From Carettochelys insculpta (taxonomy: Eukaryota; Chordata; Testudines; Carettochelyidae): 64,000 nucleotides of DNA. Every line of letters begins with the position of its first letter. Position 1 is the first letter of the stretch. Below, in pieces: positions 23,061-33,283 of this stretch. The translations under genes were made by a program, and so were the position numbers. The notes under the pieces were generated by a model. It was not told the DNA's origin. It saw only the letters and a list, made by a program, of their open reading frames with translations, and did no database searches. The stretch covers positions 60,962,001 to 61,026,000 of the forward strand of contig NC_134137.1 in NCBI RefSeq assembly GCF_033958435.1, in the 5' to 3' direction.

Positions 23061-23340
23061 ATGGATTCCCTTTACAAAGGAATGAAGACAGCTATGAAAG
23101 GAAGAAGGTGGAAGTTGACAGTAATGAATATAAATTAATTAGGAATTGTAGAAACTGGATAAGGGAAGCTAAAAGGACACAAGGTGAACTCTGTGGTCAG
23201 CACAGTAAAGGATAATAAAATTTTAAAATATATTAGGAACAAAGAATCCACGACCAGATGAAAATAGTAGACTTAATAAATGCACAGAAGGTAGAAGTGG
23301 TCATTAAATATTTCTATTAAGTATTTGGGGGAAAATGATT
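23061..23340 (+). pseudogene. CR1-like LINE fragment, region upstream of the RT core
   Basis: The plus-strand reading YKLIRNCRNWIREAKRTQGE is followed, after stops, by text in the style of 'K..KYIRNK'. This is the pattern of the linker between endonuclease and RT in CR1-type ORF2. It has stops and is truncated at both ends. Confidence 0.55.
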
Positions 23341-23727
23341 ATGTAGTCTCAACATATTGTTGTAAGAATACTCTTACTCATTCCACTAGTATTTACGGAG
23401 GATGTTACATAGCAGCTACTAAAGTAAGGCAGGTTTAAATCAGCATCTCTAGAACACTTGCATATTAGATCAAAAAGACACCAAATAGCTTGAGTTTCTC
23501 CATGGTGACACAAGCATTGCTACATACTTAGCTGAAAATATCATCCAGCAACTGCTTTTCATTAAAGAAACACCACTGTTTTCCCACCTCCCAAAATGAG
23601 ACAAGTGCTTTACAGTCAAACAAGCACTGATTCATTTTGGAATGTAAATAGGAAGACGTAAGTAGCTCATTTAAATTTTGTCCATACAATAAGTTATACT
23701 GCCGCTCTCATTCTGGTCTATTTGGAT

Positions 23728-23866
23728 AGTAACAAAGAGAAAGCTGTGTTAGTCTGTACTCTAACAAAACAAAAACAGCAGTCATGTAGCACTTTAAAGA
23801 TTAAAAATGATTTATTAGGGGATGAGCTTTCGTGGGACAGACACAATCTAAGACAGGGTGCTGTAT
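23728..23866 (-). mobile_element. Solo Penelope-like 3' tail
   Basis: tagtaacaaagagaaagctg, gttagtctgtactctaacaa, tagcactttaaagattaaaa and gggatgagctttcgtgggac match the tail of 20037-20160. GAAA is present on the minus strand, but the CTGANGA box is lost. Confidence 0.7.
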
Positions 23867-23921
23867 CTAGGAGATCTAACCTGTAAAACTAAGACAAAGA
23901 AAACATACTATTGCAAAAAAC

Positions 23922-24312
23922 ATGGAGCGCTGTAGCACCTTAGCAATTAATGGATCCGTTAGTCTTTAGGGTTATGTTTAGATTACGCAGCAATTTGAAC
24001 TGGTCAGGATCATTCTTCCAGAGGTTGATATCATGTGCCTGGCAGAGACACATACACACAAAACAAACTTTCTGGGGTCAGCATTTGGCCCCTGTATTCC
24101 TCGATATTGCAAGTAGTAAAAGGAGATGGAGGGGGTGGGAAAGTTTCTCCCATCAACCTCCCCGTGTTAAGATCGCCAGGTAAGTCCACTGCAGATAAGT
24201 CTGTTCTAGTGACACAAATACCTGCTTAGTGTAGACCAAGGCTAAGATTCTACAGGGCTCCTAGTTGTTTTTACAGATACAGACTAACATGGCTATTCCT
24301 CAGAGATATTAT
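23922..24312 (-). mobile_element. Penelope-like tail, second subfamily, split by a MITE
   Basis: The left part (to 23968) contains gttagtcttta. After the MITE (23969-24243) it resumes with tctacagggctcctagttgt and tacagactaacatggctatt. Removing the MITE restores the order seen at 31460-31673 and 19168-19255. Confidence 0.6.
23969..24243. mobile_element. MITE inserted in a Penelope-like tail
   Basis: It opens gggttatgtttagattacgc and closes gcttagtgtagaccaaggct, diverged versions of the GGCTATGTCTACAC termini. It is 275 bp with no coding capacity. Confidence 0.6.
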
Positions 24313-24997
24313 TGCAGGTTACTCATTCAGAGAGTTTAATATTAATTTTTCATTTGCATGTCATTCTCCTTCTTTGTTCTTTTCCTCCTCTCCACCTTCT
24401 ATTTAAAGGAGAGACTACATGTAAAAATAAGGCCATGTATATTTCTCTCTAAAACATGCAACTTGTCTCAATATCAACTAATTTTCTGCCAGCTTGCAGA
24501 ATGCACCTCTTAGATTAAAGAACAGAAAAGAGACTGTTCAATAATTATTTTGAAAATCCAGAAGTACATTGTTCTGAGAAACGTATGCATTTATTTTAGC
24601 CAAAGGTGATGCTGGAACTCTTTCAAATCTCATTAATAAACAGCCAACACAAACTAATTGGTTTATATGTTCTGTTCTCTTTATTTAGGTACTTGGCAAC
24701 TCAGCCCAATCCTTTCTTATTGGATTCAGTAACTTAAAATATGCTATTTTTGATCTGTTTTCCAACTTGATCAACTGAACATAAAATAGCACAAAGGTAC
24801 ATTCAAGTGGATTTGCAAAACGATGGTCTAAAACTGGAATCAAAACTCGGCACAGAATAGGAGTTTGTCTGCTTTTGTTGTTAACAGTAACATCAGCTCC
24901 AGAAAAAAAAAATCATTTTATGGAACTAATTCATAACGGTAGTTAGTTGCTATACGACTGTTTTAGTAATGCATATGTACAAGGCTTATACTTCAAT
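24313..24997. other. No gene seen
   Basis: AT-rich sequence without a supportable feature. Confidence 0.45.
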
Positions 24998-25192
24998 AGG
25001 GATAGCTCAGCGGTTAGACATTTATAAACAGAGAGGTGTGAGTTCAATTCTAGAGGGGGCATTTCAAGGCTCTGGAGCACGTTAAATTAACAAAAAAAAA
25101 AAAAAAAGTCAGGGATTGTGATAGATCCTGCCGTGAGTGCATGGGGACTGGACTGAATAACTTATCAAGGTTCCTTCCAGCTCTGAGAAATG
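24998..25192 (+). mobile_element. Cry I-type tRNA-derived SINE
   Basis: The 5' head looks like a tRNA gene. It has A box TAGCTCAGCGG (25003-25013) and B box-like GTTCAATTC (25042-25050), preceded by gtgtga and followed by tagaggggg. The body continues with a poly(A)-like run (25090-25106), and the 3' part tggggactggactgaataac ... ccttccagctctgag resembles the CR1 3' end. This is the layout of the turtle Cry I / tortoise pol III SINE, which uses CR1 enzymes to move. It is not a functional tRNA gene, because the anticodon arm is not conserved. Confidence 0.85.
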
Positions 25193-25315
25193 AATATGGT
25201 CCACAAAGCCTGGATTCACTTGAGTGTACACAGTTATTTGTTTAGTGACAGAGGGGCCATTTGATATAATAGAAGTGCTGTTGAATTATTTTGACAGTTC
25301 TAAGCATACTTAGTC

Positions 25316-25945
25316 CAGGTGTTGGTAACCCGCGGCTCAGGAGCTGCATGCAGCTCTTTAAGGAGCCACTTGTAGCTCCGAGCGCTGCCGTTGCTGACTC
25401 CATGTGCGGCTTGAGGCTGCCAGCGCTTAGTTTTTTTTGTATAAGTGGCGGCAGCCTCTGGAGCTGCTAACCAGTCAGCTGTAGCAGAGGGGAAGCTGGC
25501 AGGGCAGTGAGCCCCAGGAGAGGACGCTGGGGCCAGGTCAGCCTGCAGCAGAGCTGGGGGGGAGGTGCAGGGAAGAGGCAGACAAGCCTGTGCTGCCAGA
25601 GCTGTGCAGAGGAGGCAGCAGAGGCAGTGCACAGAGCTCCTTGGCTGAGCCAGCTAAATCCTGAGGTTCAGGGAGCAGGCCTGGGGCTGAGAGGGTTAAA
25701 CATGAAGATGGGGGCGTGGTTTATGGCATGGGAGTAAAGCTGGGGGATGGAATAACTTTCTAACTCGTAAAAATCATTGTGTGTGCGCTGTTCTTAAAAT
25801 AGGGGGTTACAAAAAGTACAGTTTAGACTTTTTTATATATTTATTAAGGACTGTCTCATATTCACATGCATTGCAGCTCTTGACATATGGATTCTGTAAC
25901 TGATTTTGCGAAATGGCTTGTTGCTGTTTTGGTTGCAGACCCCTG
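25316..25945. mobile_element. hAT non-autonomous transposon, 8-bp target duplication
   Basis: The termini CAGGTGTTGGTAACC and GGTTGCAGACCCCTG are inverted repeats. The flanks ACTTAGTC (25308-25315) and ACTTAGTA (25946-25953) agree at seven of eight positions. Subterminal gctctttaaggagccact and tattaaggactgtctcatat are shared with the related element at 39257-39938. GC-rich interior, no transposase. Confidence 0.85.
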
Positions 25946-25953
25946 ACTTAGTA

Positions 25954-27319
25954 TGATTGTTGAACTTAAGAGATGCCCATTGATTCTTTTTCCAATTACT
26001 GAAAGCTACATAAACAAGGAAACCTGCTGAGTTTTTGCAATACTATGATGGAGAACACTTGGAAGATATAGAAGAATCTATTTCTGCTTCAAGACTAAGA
26101 AATAAACTATATGAGCAGCCTTGGTAGAATTCAACATTTCATATAATTTCGATACATAATAGGGATATTTTAAATTTTCAGAGTTCAGGGAAAGTATGGG
26201 TGGATTTAGCCAATAATTAGTTAATGGCAACCATTGAGATTTAAAAACAATTAAAACTTTAACCATTAAAGAACAAATTGCCAACTTCATAAGTTAAAAT
26301 ATATAATCCAAATACCTTTTAATCACACTCTAAAAAGTAGGAATTGCTTTAAAACTTCTGTAAATTTCTATTACCAATGGAAATACACGCATGAACTGAT
26401 GAGAAGCATGATGAAATCAACATTTATCAATAAAATTCTAATCCTTCCAAACCTAAATATGAGCAGTTGAATAGGTGACTAAACAATAAAAAACATGAAT
26501 TGCATATGCCTCTCTCGTGTTTACCATAGACTAACGTATGCTAAACATAGTATAATAAGGAAAATGCAATGACCTCTTTCTTCTGAAGACCCATTTCAGT
26601 GCAAAGCTTCCTAGTTGACAATTACCATATGTCACAGTTAAAATTGCCCAAAACAGCCCATTCTGCTAAAGCTACATGTTCCAGTGTCAGAAGTGTGACA
26701 GAGATGCAACATAAAATCAACAACATCAGACATAAGCAGCTGTCATGCTGACCGTGAATGTCTAAAGGTTAATGTTACCATCTGGGGCAAGTCCTTCCAA
26801 GTGCACTTCCAACAAAAGACAGCTTTTCTGTTTTGGACAAGTCTGGTAAATTAAAAGTGACTTGACATGTCAAGGATCTTCTGAACTTTGACCCAGCTAT
26901 GAATTAGTTGATTATGTTGTTTTTCTTTTATTCATATTCTGTATTTCCAGAGAGTGAAATGAAAAGCTGATTGCCCCACAACCAGAAAAAAAAAGGACTT
27001 TATTCATTTATACCAAAGACCGATAAACATTAACTTTCAGCATTAGTCATGTCCCTAATATTGCGGCTATTTAAGGTGAAAGGAAAAATACATCACAATT
27101 TCACGATTACAGAAATACACAGAAAAACATGTAATTTATAACAAAAATATTTCATTTTGCTCATTTATTTGATGAATAAAAGGAAATGATAAACCTAATC
27201 CCATTTCCAGCTGAACCTTTTTTAAAACCTATGCAACCTTATTTTGAAATTGTTTACTTTGTACATCTAACAAAGTGACAACTGGTGGCAGAATAATTTT
27301 CACTGTTTTGTCTCACATT
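25954..27319. other. No gene seen; unassigned AT-rich sequence
   Basis: No exon, RNA gene or repeat could be supported. Confidence 0.45.
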
Positions 27320-27755
27320 GGCTGTGTCTACATTAGCCCCAAATTTCGAAATGGACATGCAAATGGCCATTTCGAAGTTTACTAATGAAGCGCTGAAATA
27401 CATATTCAGCGTCTCATTAGTATGTGGGCGGCCGCGGCAACTTTGAAATTGATGTGGCTCACTGCCGCGCGGCTAGTCCCGACGGGGCTCCTTTTCGAAA
27501 GGACCCCACCTACTTCGAAGTCCCCTTATTCCCATGAGCAGATAGGAATAAGGGGACTTCGAAGTAGGTGGGGTCCTTTCGAAAAGGAGCCCCGTCAGGA
27601 TGAGACACGCGGTGGCGAGCCGCGTCAATTTCGAAGTGCTGCGGCCGCCCGCATGCTAATGAGACGCTGAATATGTATTTCAGCGCTTCATTAGTAAACT
27701 TCGAAATGGCCATTTGCACGGCCATTTCGAAGTTTGGGCTACTGCAGACATAGCC
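27320..27755. mobile_element. Palindromic MITE with arms of about 210 bp
   Basis: The left end ggctgtgtctacattagccc mirrors the right end (gggctactgcagacatagcc). The arms stay complementary almost to the centre near 27537: ccccttattccca on the left against aggaataagggg on the right. Repeated TTTCGAA words punctuate both arms. The main asymmetry lies around 27455-27485 versus 27590-27625. As single-stranded DNA or RNA it would form one long hairpin. The frames on either strand are consequences of the palindrome. Confidence 0.9.
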
Positions 27756-29129
27756 ATCCTGTCTCACACATTAGTATAATGATCTGGCTCTCATACATTG
27801 TGGAGAGTATTATTCTTTAGCATGAGTCTAAGGTCAGGGCAGCTCCTCTTTCCCAGAATCTTACCGTGAGACTCAGAAGTAATTTGAATCTATGATTGGT
27901 GCAGGAGATAGAAAAATAAAAAGCTCCCTTCTTTGCTCCTCAGACTCCTGCATACAGCCAGGGACCAAGGCAAGGAATAGAAATGCTCTTGACCAAAGCC
28001 TTTCTGTGGGTTTCAACCTAGAGAGAAAAATACCAGGCAAGGAGCAAGTAGTACTGACCTGGAAGAGAAAGATGGAGGGACAGGTCCCTTTGCAGGACCC
28101 AGAAAAAGTCTAGAGCAACCATAAGAGGATGGAGAGGTGGCATCCTCCTCTGATCCTACTGAAGCTAGAGGATCAGCAGAGCCAAGAGATGGCCAGGGCT
28201 CAATACATCTGTTTATGCCCTCTGGCCCTCGCCCTAAAAAACAGCAGAGAGGAGGCAGGTGTGACCAAGAGGTAATGAGGGTGCAAATCCCTTGTCCATG
28301 GCCCCCTCCACAGGGGTTCTACTTGAGGAGTTAGCCTGCCTCTCCACAGGCAGAAAGATGACAAGGGAAGACAGCAGCATCTGAGACAGGGTATTTCCAT
28401 GGCAGCCCTGTCTCTGCCACAGAGATGAACAGAAGGTGTACTTACCGTGGATGGAGTGGGAACCGAAGGGGGACTTGAAAATACTCAAAACACTGGAGTG
28501 ATCCTCCAGAGAGTAGGGTTCAAGTTCGGAGATGAGACTGGGCCAGTATGGACTGGTATGGGACAACATTAAGAACTGGCTGCTGGTTTTGTCCCATACA
28601 CGGCCAAAGTTGAAGCACATGTCGCTGCCCCTTTTGCTCCCCCACCCCCACTTTGACAGCAGGGCTCAATAGCGCTGCCAGGAGCATGGTGATTTAAAAG
28701 GGAGCCATGGGCCCCCCAGATCACTGCTGGACTCCCATGGCTACCAGCTGCTACTGCTACCAGCAAGGGCAAGGGCTGATTGTGGGTGTCTGGCCCCAGC
28801 CCTGCCCATTCCACTGGAAGTCCTACCCCTTCTGAGGCCCACAGCCACTTCCGCACCTTTCCAAGAACCCTGCATACCGTTAAGTCCTAACAATTACATT
28901 CACCCTGGTTCTGACAGTCTTCCCCTCTGACCTTAGCCTGATCACTGGCTAGACCCGGTCTCTCTACTGTCCAATGAGGATGGTAAGACTTTCCTGCCTG
29001 AAGTGGCTAGGGAGGGGATAAATTCAGGACGACTGCGAGGCACTGATTCTAGGAGCTGGAGATATTTCCTGCATCCCTATGACACCAAACAGGAGGTCCA
29101 ACAGGAGGTCGCAGGCTAAGCACCCTCCC
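27756..29129. other. No gene seen; rises in GC toward the CpG island
   Basis: The frames at 28137-28860 on both strands have no recognisable domains. This would be first-intron sequence if the minus-strand exon at 29748-29806 is real. Confidence 0.4.
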
Positions 29130-30170
29130 CCTCCTTGGTGGAGCGGGCCAGGACGCAGCAGCTAGGAGGAGTCACCTCTTGGCTGCAGCTGTTCCCAGCC
29201 CTGCATCTGAGCTCCTGGGCCAGTAGCCAACAAGGAGACGGACACTCAGAGGCAGGCCAGCCTCACCGACCGGCCCGGATGACTTGTGACTGTTAGCGCA
29301 TATGCAGCTGCTGGCAGCTCCCACCTAAAGCCAACCCCTGGGAGCGACACCCCCCGCGCTTAGGAGGCCGGCCGGGCGGACTGACCACGGGCAGCACAAA
29401 GCTGCGACTTAACTCCCCGGGGGACTCGCTGGAGCTCCGGGCCGCTGCTGCCTCTTGCAGAGGAAGCGCCGAGGAAAGGCAGCCGCAGCAGCGCAGTCCC
29501 GGTGCCCGGGAGGAACGCCCGCCAGCGGGACACCGGAGCGGTTCAGCCCCGCAGCCCCTCACTGCCGCAGCTGCCCAGGGCGGGTGCAGGGGAGGGCGAT
29601 CCCGGGCGGGCCACGCCGCCTTCCAGCCCGCGGCGGCAGGTGTCAGTCGAGCGAGGCCCGGGGACGCAGCCGCGGCGGGCTCCGCTCTGGGCCCAGCGCC
29701 CGGCCCACCCTTGGCCGCCTCCCCCCGCCCGGCACTCGCTCACTCACCCGCCAGTCTCGGCGCCCGAGTCCACGCAGTCATCCTGGCCGCCCGCCTTCCG
29801 CTCCATCGCGGGCGCCGCGCGGGCCGCCGGGCTCCTCTCTGCCTCAGCGGCCGGAGCGTGTGTGTGTGTGTGTGTGTGTCCGAGCCCGCCCGGCCGCCCG
29901 CCGCGGGCGTGGGCTGTCAGCGCCGCTCCTCCGGCCCGCCTCCCGCCTCGCCCCCAGCGGCGCGCCCGGCCCCCCGCAGCCGCTCGCTGGCCGAGAAGGG
30001 GGCGCAGGCCCCGCGCGCTGCCGGTGGGGCTGCCCCACTGGTGCCCTATTCAGAGACAAGGCCCCCACCAGGCCCTATTCGGCACTACCAACATCCCTCC
30101 TCCCTCAGCACCCGCACACCCCAGCCCACCGCGCTGCATCTGACCGCGCGGGTCTTGGCCCACCAAAGCT
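29130..30170. promoter_or_regulatory. CpG island, probable promoter
   Basis: The block is strongly GC-rich and CpG-dense (for example 29340-29660 and 29690-30010), in sharp contrast to the AT-rich flanks. It includes a (GT)n run at about 29859-29879. In vertebrates such islands mark promoters. A minus-strand first exon candidate lies inside it, and a plus-strand exon candidate lies just beyond its right edge, compatible with a bidirectional promoter. The 293-codon plus-strand frame across it is rich in P, R, A and G, as expected from composition, and is not called as a gene. Confidence 0.8.
29748..29806 (-). CDS. Candidate first coding exon of an unidentified gene
   Basis: On the minus strand an ATG at 29806 opens 19 codons plus two bases and runs straight into a strong splice donor GTGAGT (29747-29742). 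The peptide MERKAGGQDDCVDSGAETGG is acidic and serine/glycine-containing, like the start of a cytoplasmic or nuclear protein, with no signal peptide. The context (gcgATGgag, purine at -3 and G at +4) is good for initiation, and it sits in the middle of the CpG island. The gene would continue toward lower coordinates in phase 2. I could not find the next exon in the window and do not recognise the protein. It could also be a chance ATG-donor pair. Confidence 0.5.
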
Positions 30171-30192
30171 GATGCTCCAAAATCTGGTAGCC

Positions 30193-30349
30193 TATATAAA
30201 GTGCCGCAGGACTGTTTGTTTTAACACCACAGGAACTCTCCAGCCAAGGAACCAACCTCCCTTGCTTCCAGAGGCGCTCACAGTTATGTATTTGATCTAT
30301 AATGGTGCTTTCTTTGCCTGGAAGAGCTGGCTCTAGTTCAGGAGATAAG
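30193..30349 (+). other. Candidate plus-strand first exon with TATA-like box
   Basis: TATATAAA at 30193-30200 lies at the right edge of the CpG island. A consensus donor (ATAAG|GTAAGT, junction 30349/30350) lies about 150 bp downstream. This would fit a short divergent transcript, perhaps non-coding. It rests only on these two signals. Confidence 0.3.
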
Positions 30350-30407
30350 GTAAGTTATGTGGGCATAAGGCCCATCACAACAGCATACAGATTGAAGGTT
30401 AGCAGTG

Positions 30408-30723
30408 CAGGTTGAGCATCTCTTGTCCAGCACCCTGGAGACCTGAGTTGTGGCAAAAGAGAATTTGCAGAGCCACAGGAGGTCATTATCTAGCAGCGTT
30501 ACCAACACTTCCACTGATTACTGGGATCTTAGAAGACATTTAAGGGTAACTTAGAGCTAAGTAACCAAGAACACTGAGAACCAGGACTGGTGGCTGTAAA
30601 CAAATCTTATGGGACTGTGAAAAACTTGGCCACACCCATAAGTGGACATGCAGCTGATGAAAATCATGCCAGACTATGGATGTTGGAGGACAAGAGAGTG
30701 ATGGATTAGAGAGGTTAATCCTG
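30408..30723. mobile_element. pogo/Tigger-like MITE
   Basis: Left terminus caggttgagcatctcttgtc and right terminus ggattagagaggttaatcctg are imperfect inverted repeats. The interior (tagcagcgttaccaacactt, ggaccaggactggtggc-like words, cttggccacacccataa) is a repeat I recognise from reptile genomes. It is 316 bp and non-coding; the minus-strand frame across it is spurious. Confidence 0.75.
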
Positions 30724-31447
30724 TATGATGACGGTATTATGCCAAAAGAGTTGCCAAAAATAATAAACAACCTTAAATCAACATATAACTTTTCTAGCAT
30801 AGACCAGGCTGAAGGGAGTTGGATGCCCAAGATCCACTGAAAGTTACATACTGATTTCGTTCCTTCCTCAGACCTTTGTAGCTCAAACACTTGTATTCAT
30901 TTAAGAAAGGATATTATCTCACCCATCTTGTCTTGCTCATTGAGCATACATGGAGTTTTTTCCCCCATTTCACCGAGCTTCATCATGTGATTGATACTCA
31001 AGAAAGGTTAAATTCAATTACCTTTTAAATTATAATCTCATTCTGCAATCAGTGCACAATTCCTGCTGACTCAAAAGCACTATACAAACAATTCTCATCT
31101 ACAATCTGTGTTATAGCCTCACTATAACCAAAGAGAGATGACCATGCCAACATTTAAAACTAGACTGGATAAGACGTTAAACTATATGCCATGGGAAGCA
31201 AGCCAATATAGGCAAAGATGGACTTTATTCTTTAATACTATACAGATTTTCCATCTTTAATTTCTATAATGGTGTCTACTTTGCCATTGATTTGGGAAAG
31301 ATTTCCATTACTGCACCATGACCAGTTCATCTTCACTAGTACCAGCAGTGTTGGCAACACTATTGTAGACTAAGTTTAGGCACAGCATAGTTTAACATCT
31401 CATTGTCTAGACCTAAGCAAGTCTGTTGTAGAGATAGGTAGGGGCAC
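30724..31447. other. Mostly unassigned; possible old CR1 piece near 31128-31240
   Basis: atgaccatgccaacatttaa followed by aactagactggataa reads like the FKTRLD region close to the CR1 ORF2 C-terminus, but it is short and diverged. Nothing else can be called. Confidence 0.35.
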
Positions 31448-31459
31448 TATATTAAAAAA

Positions 31460-31673
31460 ACAACAAGGGGTCCTGTGGCACCTCATAGACTAACAGAAAT
31501 GGATGAGCATAAGCTTTCATGGGGAAAGACCCACTTCGTCAGATGCAGGTGACGAAGTGGGTCTTTGCCAATGAAAGCTTATGCTCATTCATTTCTGCTA
31601 GTCTATAAAGCGCCACAGGACCCCTCGTTGCTTTTGCAGATCCAGACTTACATGGCTACCCCTCTGATATTGA
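31460..31673 (-). mobile_element. Penelope-like tail with terminal inverted duplication and 12-bp target duplication
   Basis: TATATTAAAAAA occurs at 31448-31459 and 31674-31685. On the minus strand the unit starts with tcagaggggtagccatgtaa. Two 76-bp arms (31466-31541 and 31550-31625) are inverted copies with roughly seven mismatches, separated by 8 bp. The minus-strand side has CTGACGA (31536-31542), stem II AGTGGG/CCCA, GAAA (31515-31518) and hairpin GCTTATGC (31507-31514), a well-preserved hammerhead-like core. The opposite arm has GTGACGA. It encodes nothing. The inverted end is typical of PLE insertions rather than of SINEs. Confidence 0.8.
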
Positions 31674-31769
31674 TATATTAAAAAATGCACCCAACCACTC
31701 CATGCTCCCAGCTCTGCTTGGGTCCTGTCCCCATCCTCAGACTCACTCCGGCTCTTCAGAATTGTTGTC

Positions 31770-32143
31770 TGGGTGTCCATACAACCGCTGAACCTTATGA
31801 GGATTCTCACCAACAGCCACAAACTATACCACAGGAATACCAGTGCTGGAACTTTTCCTTGCAACAAGGCCCGTTGCCAACTTTTTCCACATATCTGTTC
31901 TGGAGCTACCATCACTGGACCTAACCAGGTTATTCACAGAATCACGGGCACATTCTCATGTTCCTCAGCTAACATCATATATGTCATCATGTGCTAGCAA
32001 TGCCCACATGCTTTGTATACTGGACAGACTTCAAACTCTCTTGACAAAGAATTAATGGGCATAAAACAGACATAAAAACACCCTTGATTCACAAACCTGT
32101 CAGCCAGCACAAGTGCTACTGGATGTCTTTTTTGTTTTGATAT
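31770..32143 (+). pseudogene. Penelope-like element remnant: linker, start of GIY-YIG, then tail
   Basis: Plus-strand reading gives the linker CNKARCQLFPHICSGATITG, HRITGTFSC and NIIYVIMC, followed by a stop and CPHALYTGQTSN. This matches the minus-strand element at 20396-20801 position by position, but with YTG in place of YIG. After about 32110 the sequence jumps to aagtgctactggatgtcttt and ttgttttgat, the 3' tail, so most of the endonuclease and the 3' UTR have been deleted. It is inactive. Confidence 0.75.
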
Positions 32144-32687
32144 GCAAATATATGTTTGAAGATCTGGAGACAGTACTTGTACTAGGCAGCATGAATAATG
32201 GTGGCAGAATCTGATCCTAAACCACTTATTTTTCAGAAGACTCTGTGAGACAAAAGGTATTATCCCACATTACAGTTGATGTGTTTAAGTGACTTGCCCA
32301 AGGCTACAGAATGGATTAGTAGTAAAACCAGTGTCAGAATTCAGGTCTTGGCTCCCAACCTGACCCCTGTATATACTGTACGTATAACTCTCAGTGATGT
32401 TAATGTCAGTTGAGATCACTGAGAGTATCTCAATAAGTGTTGTAGGACAAGGGCTCTGGTGTTCTAGTCACCAGTCATGACTACCTCTCTTTGGCCCAGT
32501 CTTCACACAGAAATCATGCTAATTATCTAAACTGAATTATAAATGGATTTAGTTACATCACTGCATTTAAATCAAGTCACTTTAAATTCTTTCGAAGTTT
32601 GGTTTCAAATGTAACTAAATCAGTTCAAGAGCGGCTAAAACTGATTTAAGAATGTCTGCACAAAGGAGTTAAACTAATTTATACTTA
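32144..32687. other. No gene seen
   Basis: AT-rich sequence with no supportable feature. Confidence 0.45.
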
Positions 32688-33283
32688 GGCTATGTCTACA
32701 CTATGAGATAAATTCAAATTTCAGGCAGTTAGCTCGATTGTACCAAGTGACTGTCCTCACTGTAAATACCATCAGCACGATTTAGGGAGCACTAATGTCA
32801 GTATCATGACATCATTGAAAATGGCTGGGTGTAGTGTCAAGTTCGAATGTCAAAGTTTGAATGAAGGCTGGTGTGAAAGCGCCATGTCTTTGAATTGAAT
32901 TCATTAGCCTCCAGAGGATGGGTGGCACTGCTGCCCCTGGCTCCCTGCTCCGGTGAGCCAGGCGCAGCAGTGCTGGTTAAGTTTCCTGATTCCCCCAAGC
33001 TGCGGGGACTCAGGAACCAGGCAGCAGGTGAGCTGCTGGCAGTAGGGGTGCCGCAGGGCTTGCGGGGGAGGGCACAGAATGCAGGGCTGAGGGAACTGTG
33101 GGATAGGTTCCCACAGTGCACTGCTGCGACAGTTGATGTTTGGCCATTCAGCATGGCAGCACTAACTCGACTTTGTGTGGACTTTGTGTGGAAGTGAGGA
33201 TACTCAAAATCGAATTTATAAAACCCAGCGTTATAAAATCAAATTTAATAAAATCAAATTTATCTCGTAGTGTAGATGTAGCC
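32688..33283. mobile_element. MITE, complete copy (relative of 3541-3880)
   Basis: It starts ggctatgtctacactatgag and ends atctcgtagtgtagatgtagcc, inverted repeats flanked by TA on both sides. Subterminal ataaattcaaatttc pairs with aaatcaaatttatctcg. The 596-bp interior includes a GC-rich block (32920-33130) whose frames look compositional. Confidence 0.8.

Noticed and set aside
22459..23085. 208-codon plus-strand frame
   Set aside because: It spans AT-rich then GC-rich sequence with an abrupt change of composition and no motif; it runs into a CR1 fragment.
25001..25075. Possible tRNA gene
   Set aside because: A and B boxes are present but the anticodon arm and acceptor stem do not pair, and a CR1-like tail follows; it is a SINE.
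29455..30336. 293-codon plus-strand open frame across the CpG island
   Set aside because: Proline-, arginine-, alanine- and glycine-rich as expected from GC-rich sequence; other frames on both strands are equally open, and there are no domain motifs.
30540..30890. 116-codon minus-strand frame
   Set aside because: Mostly inside the pogo-like MITE 30408-30723; no domain.
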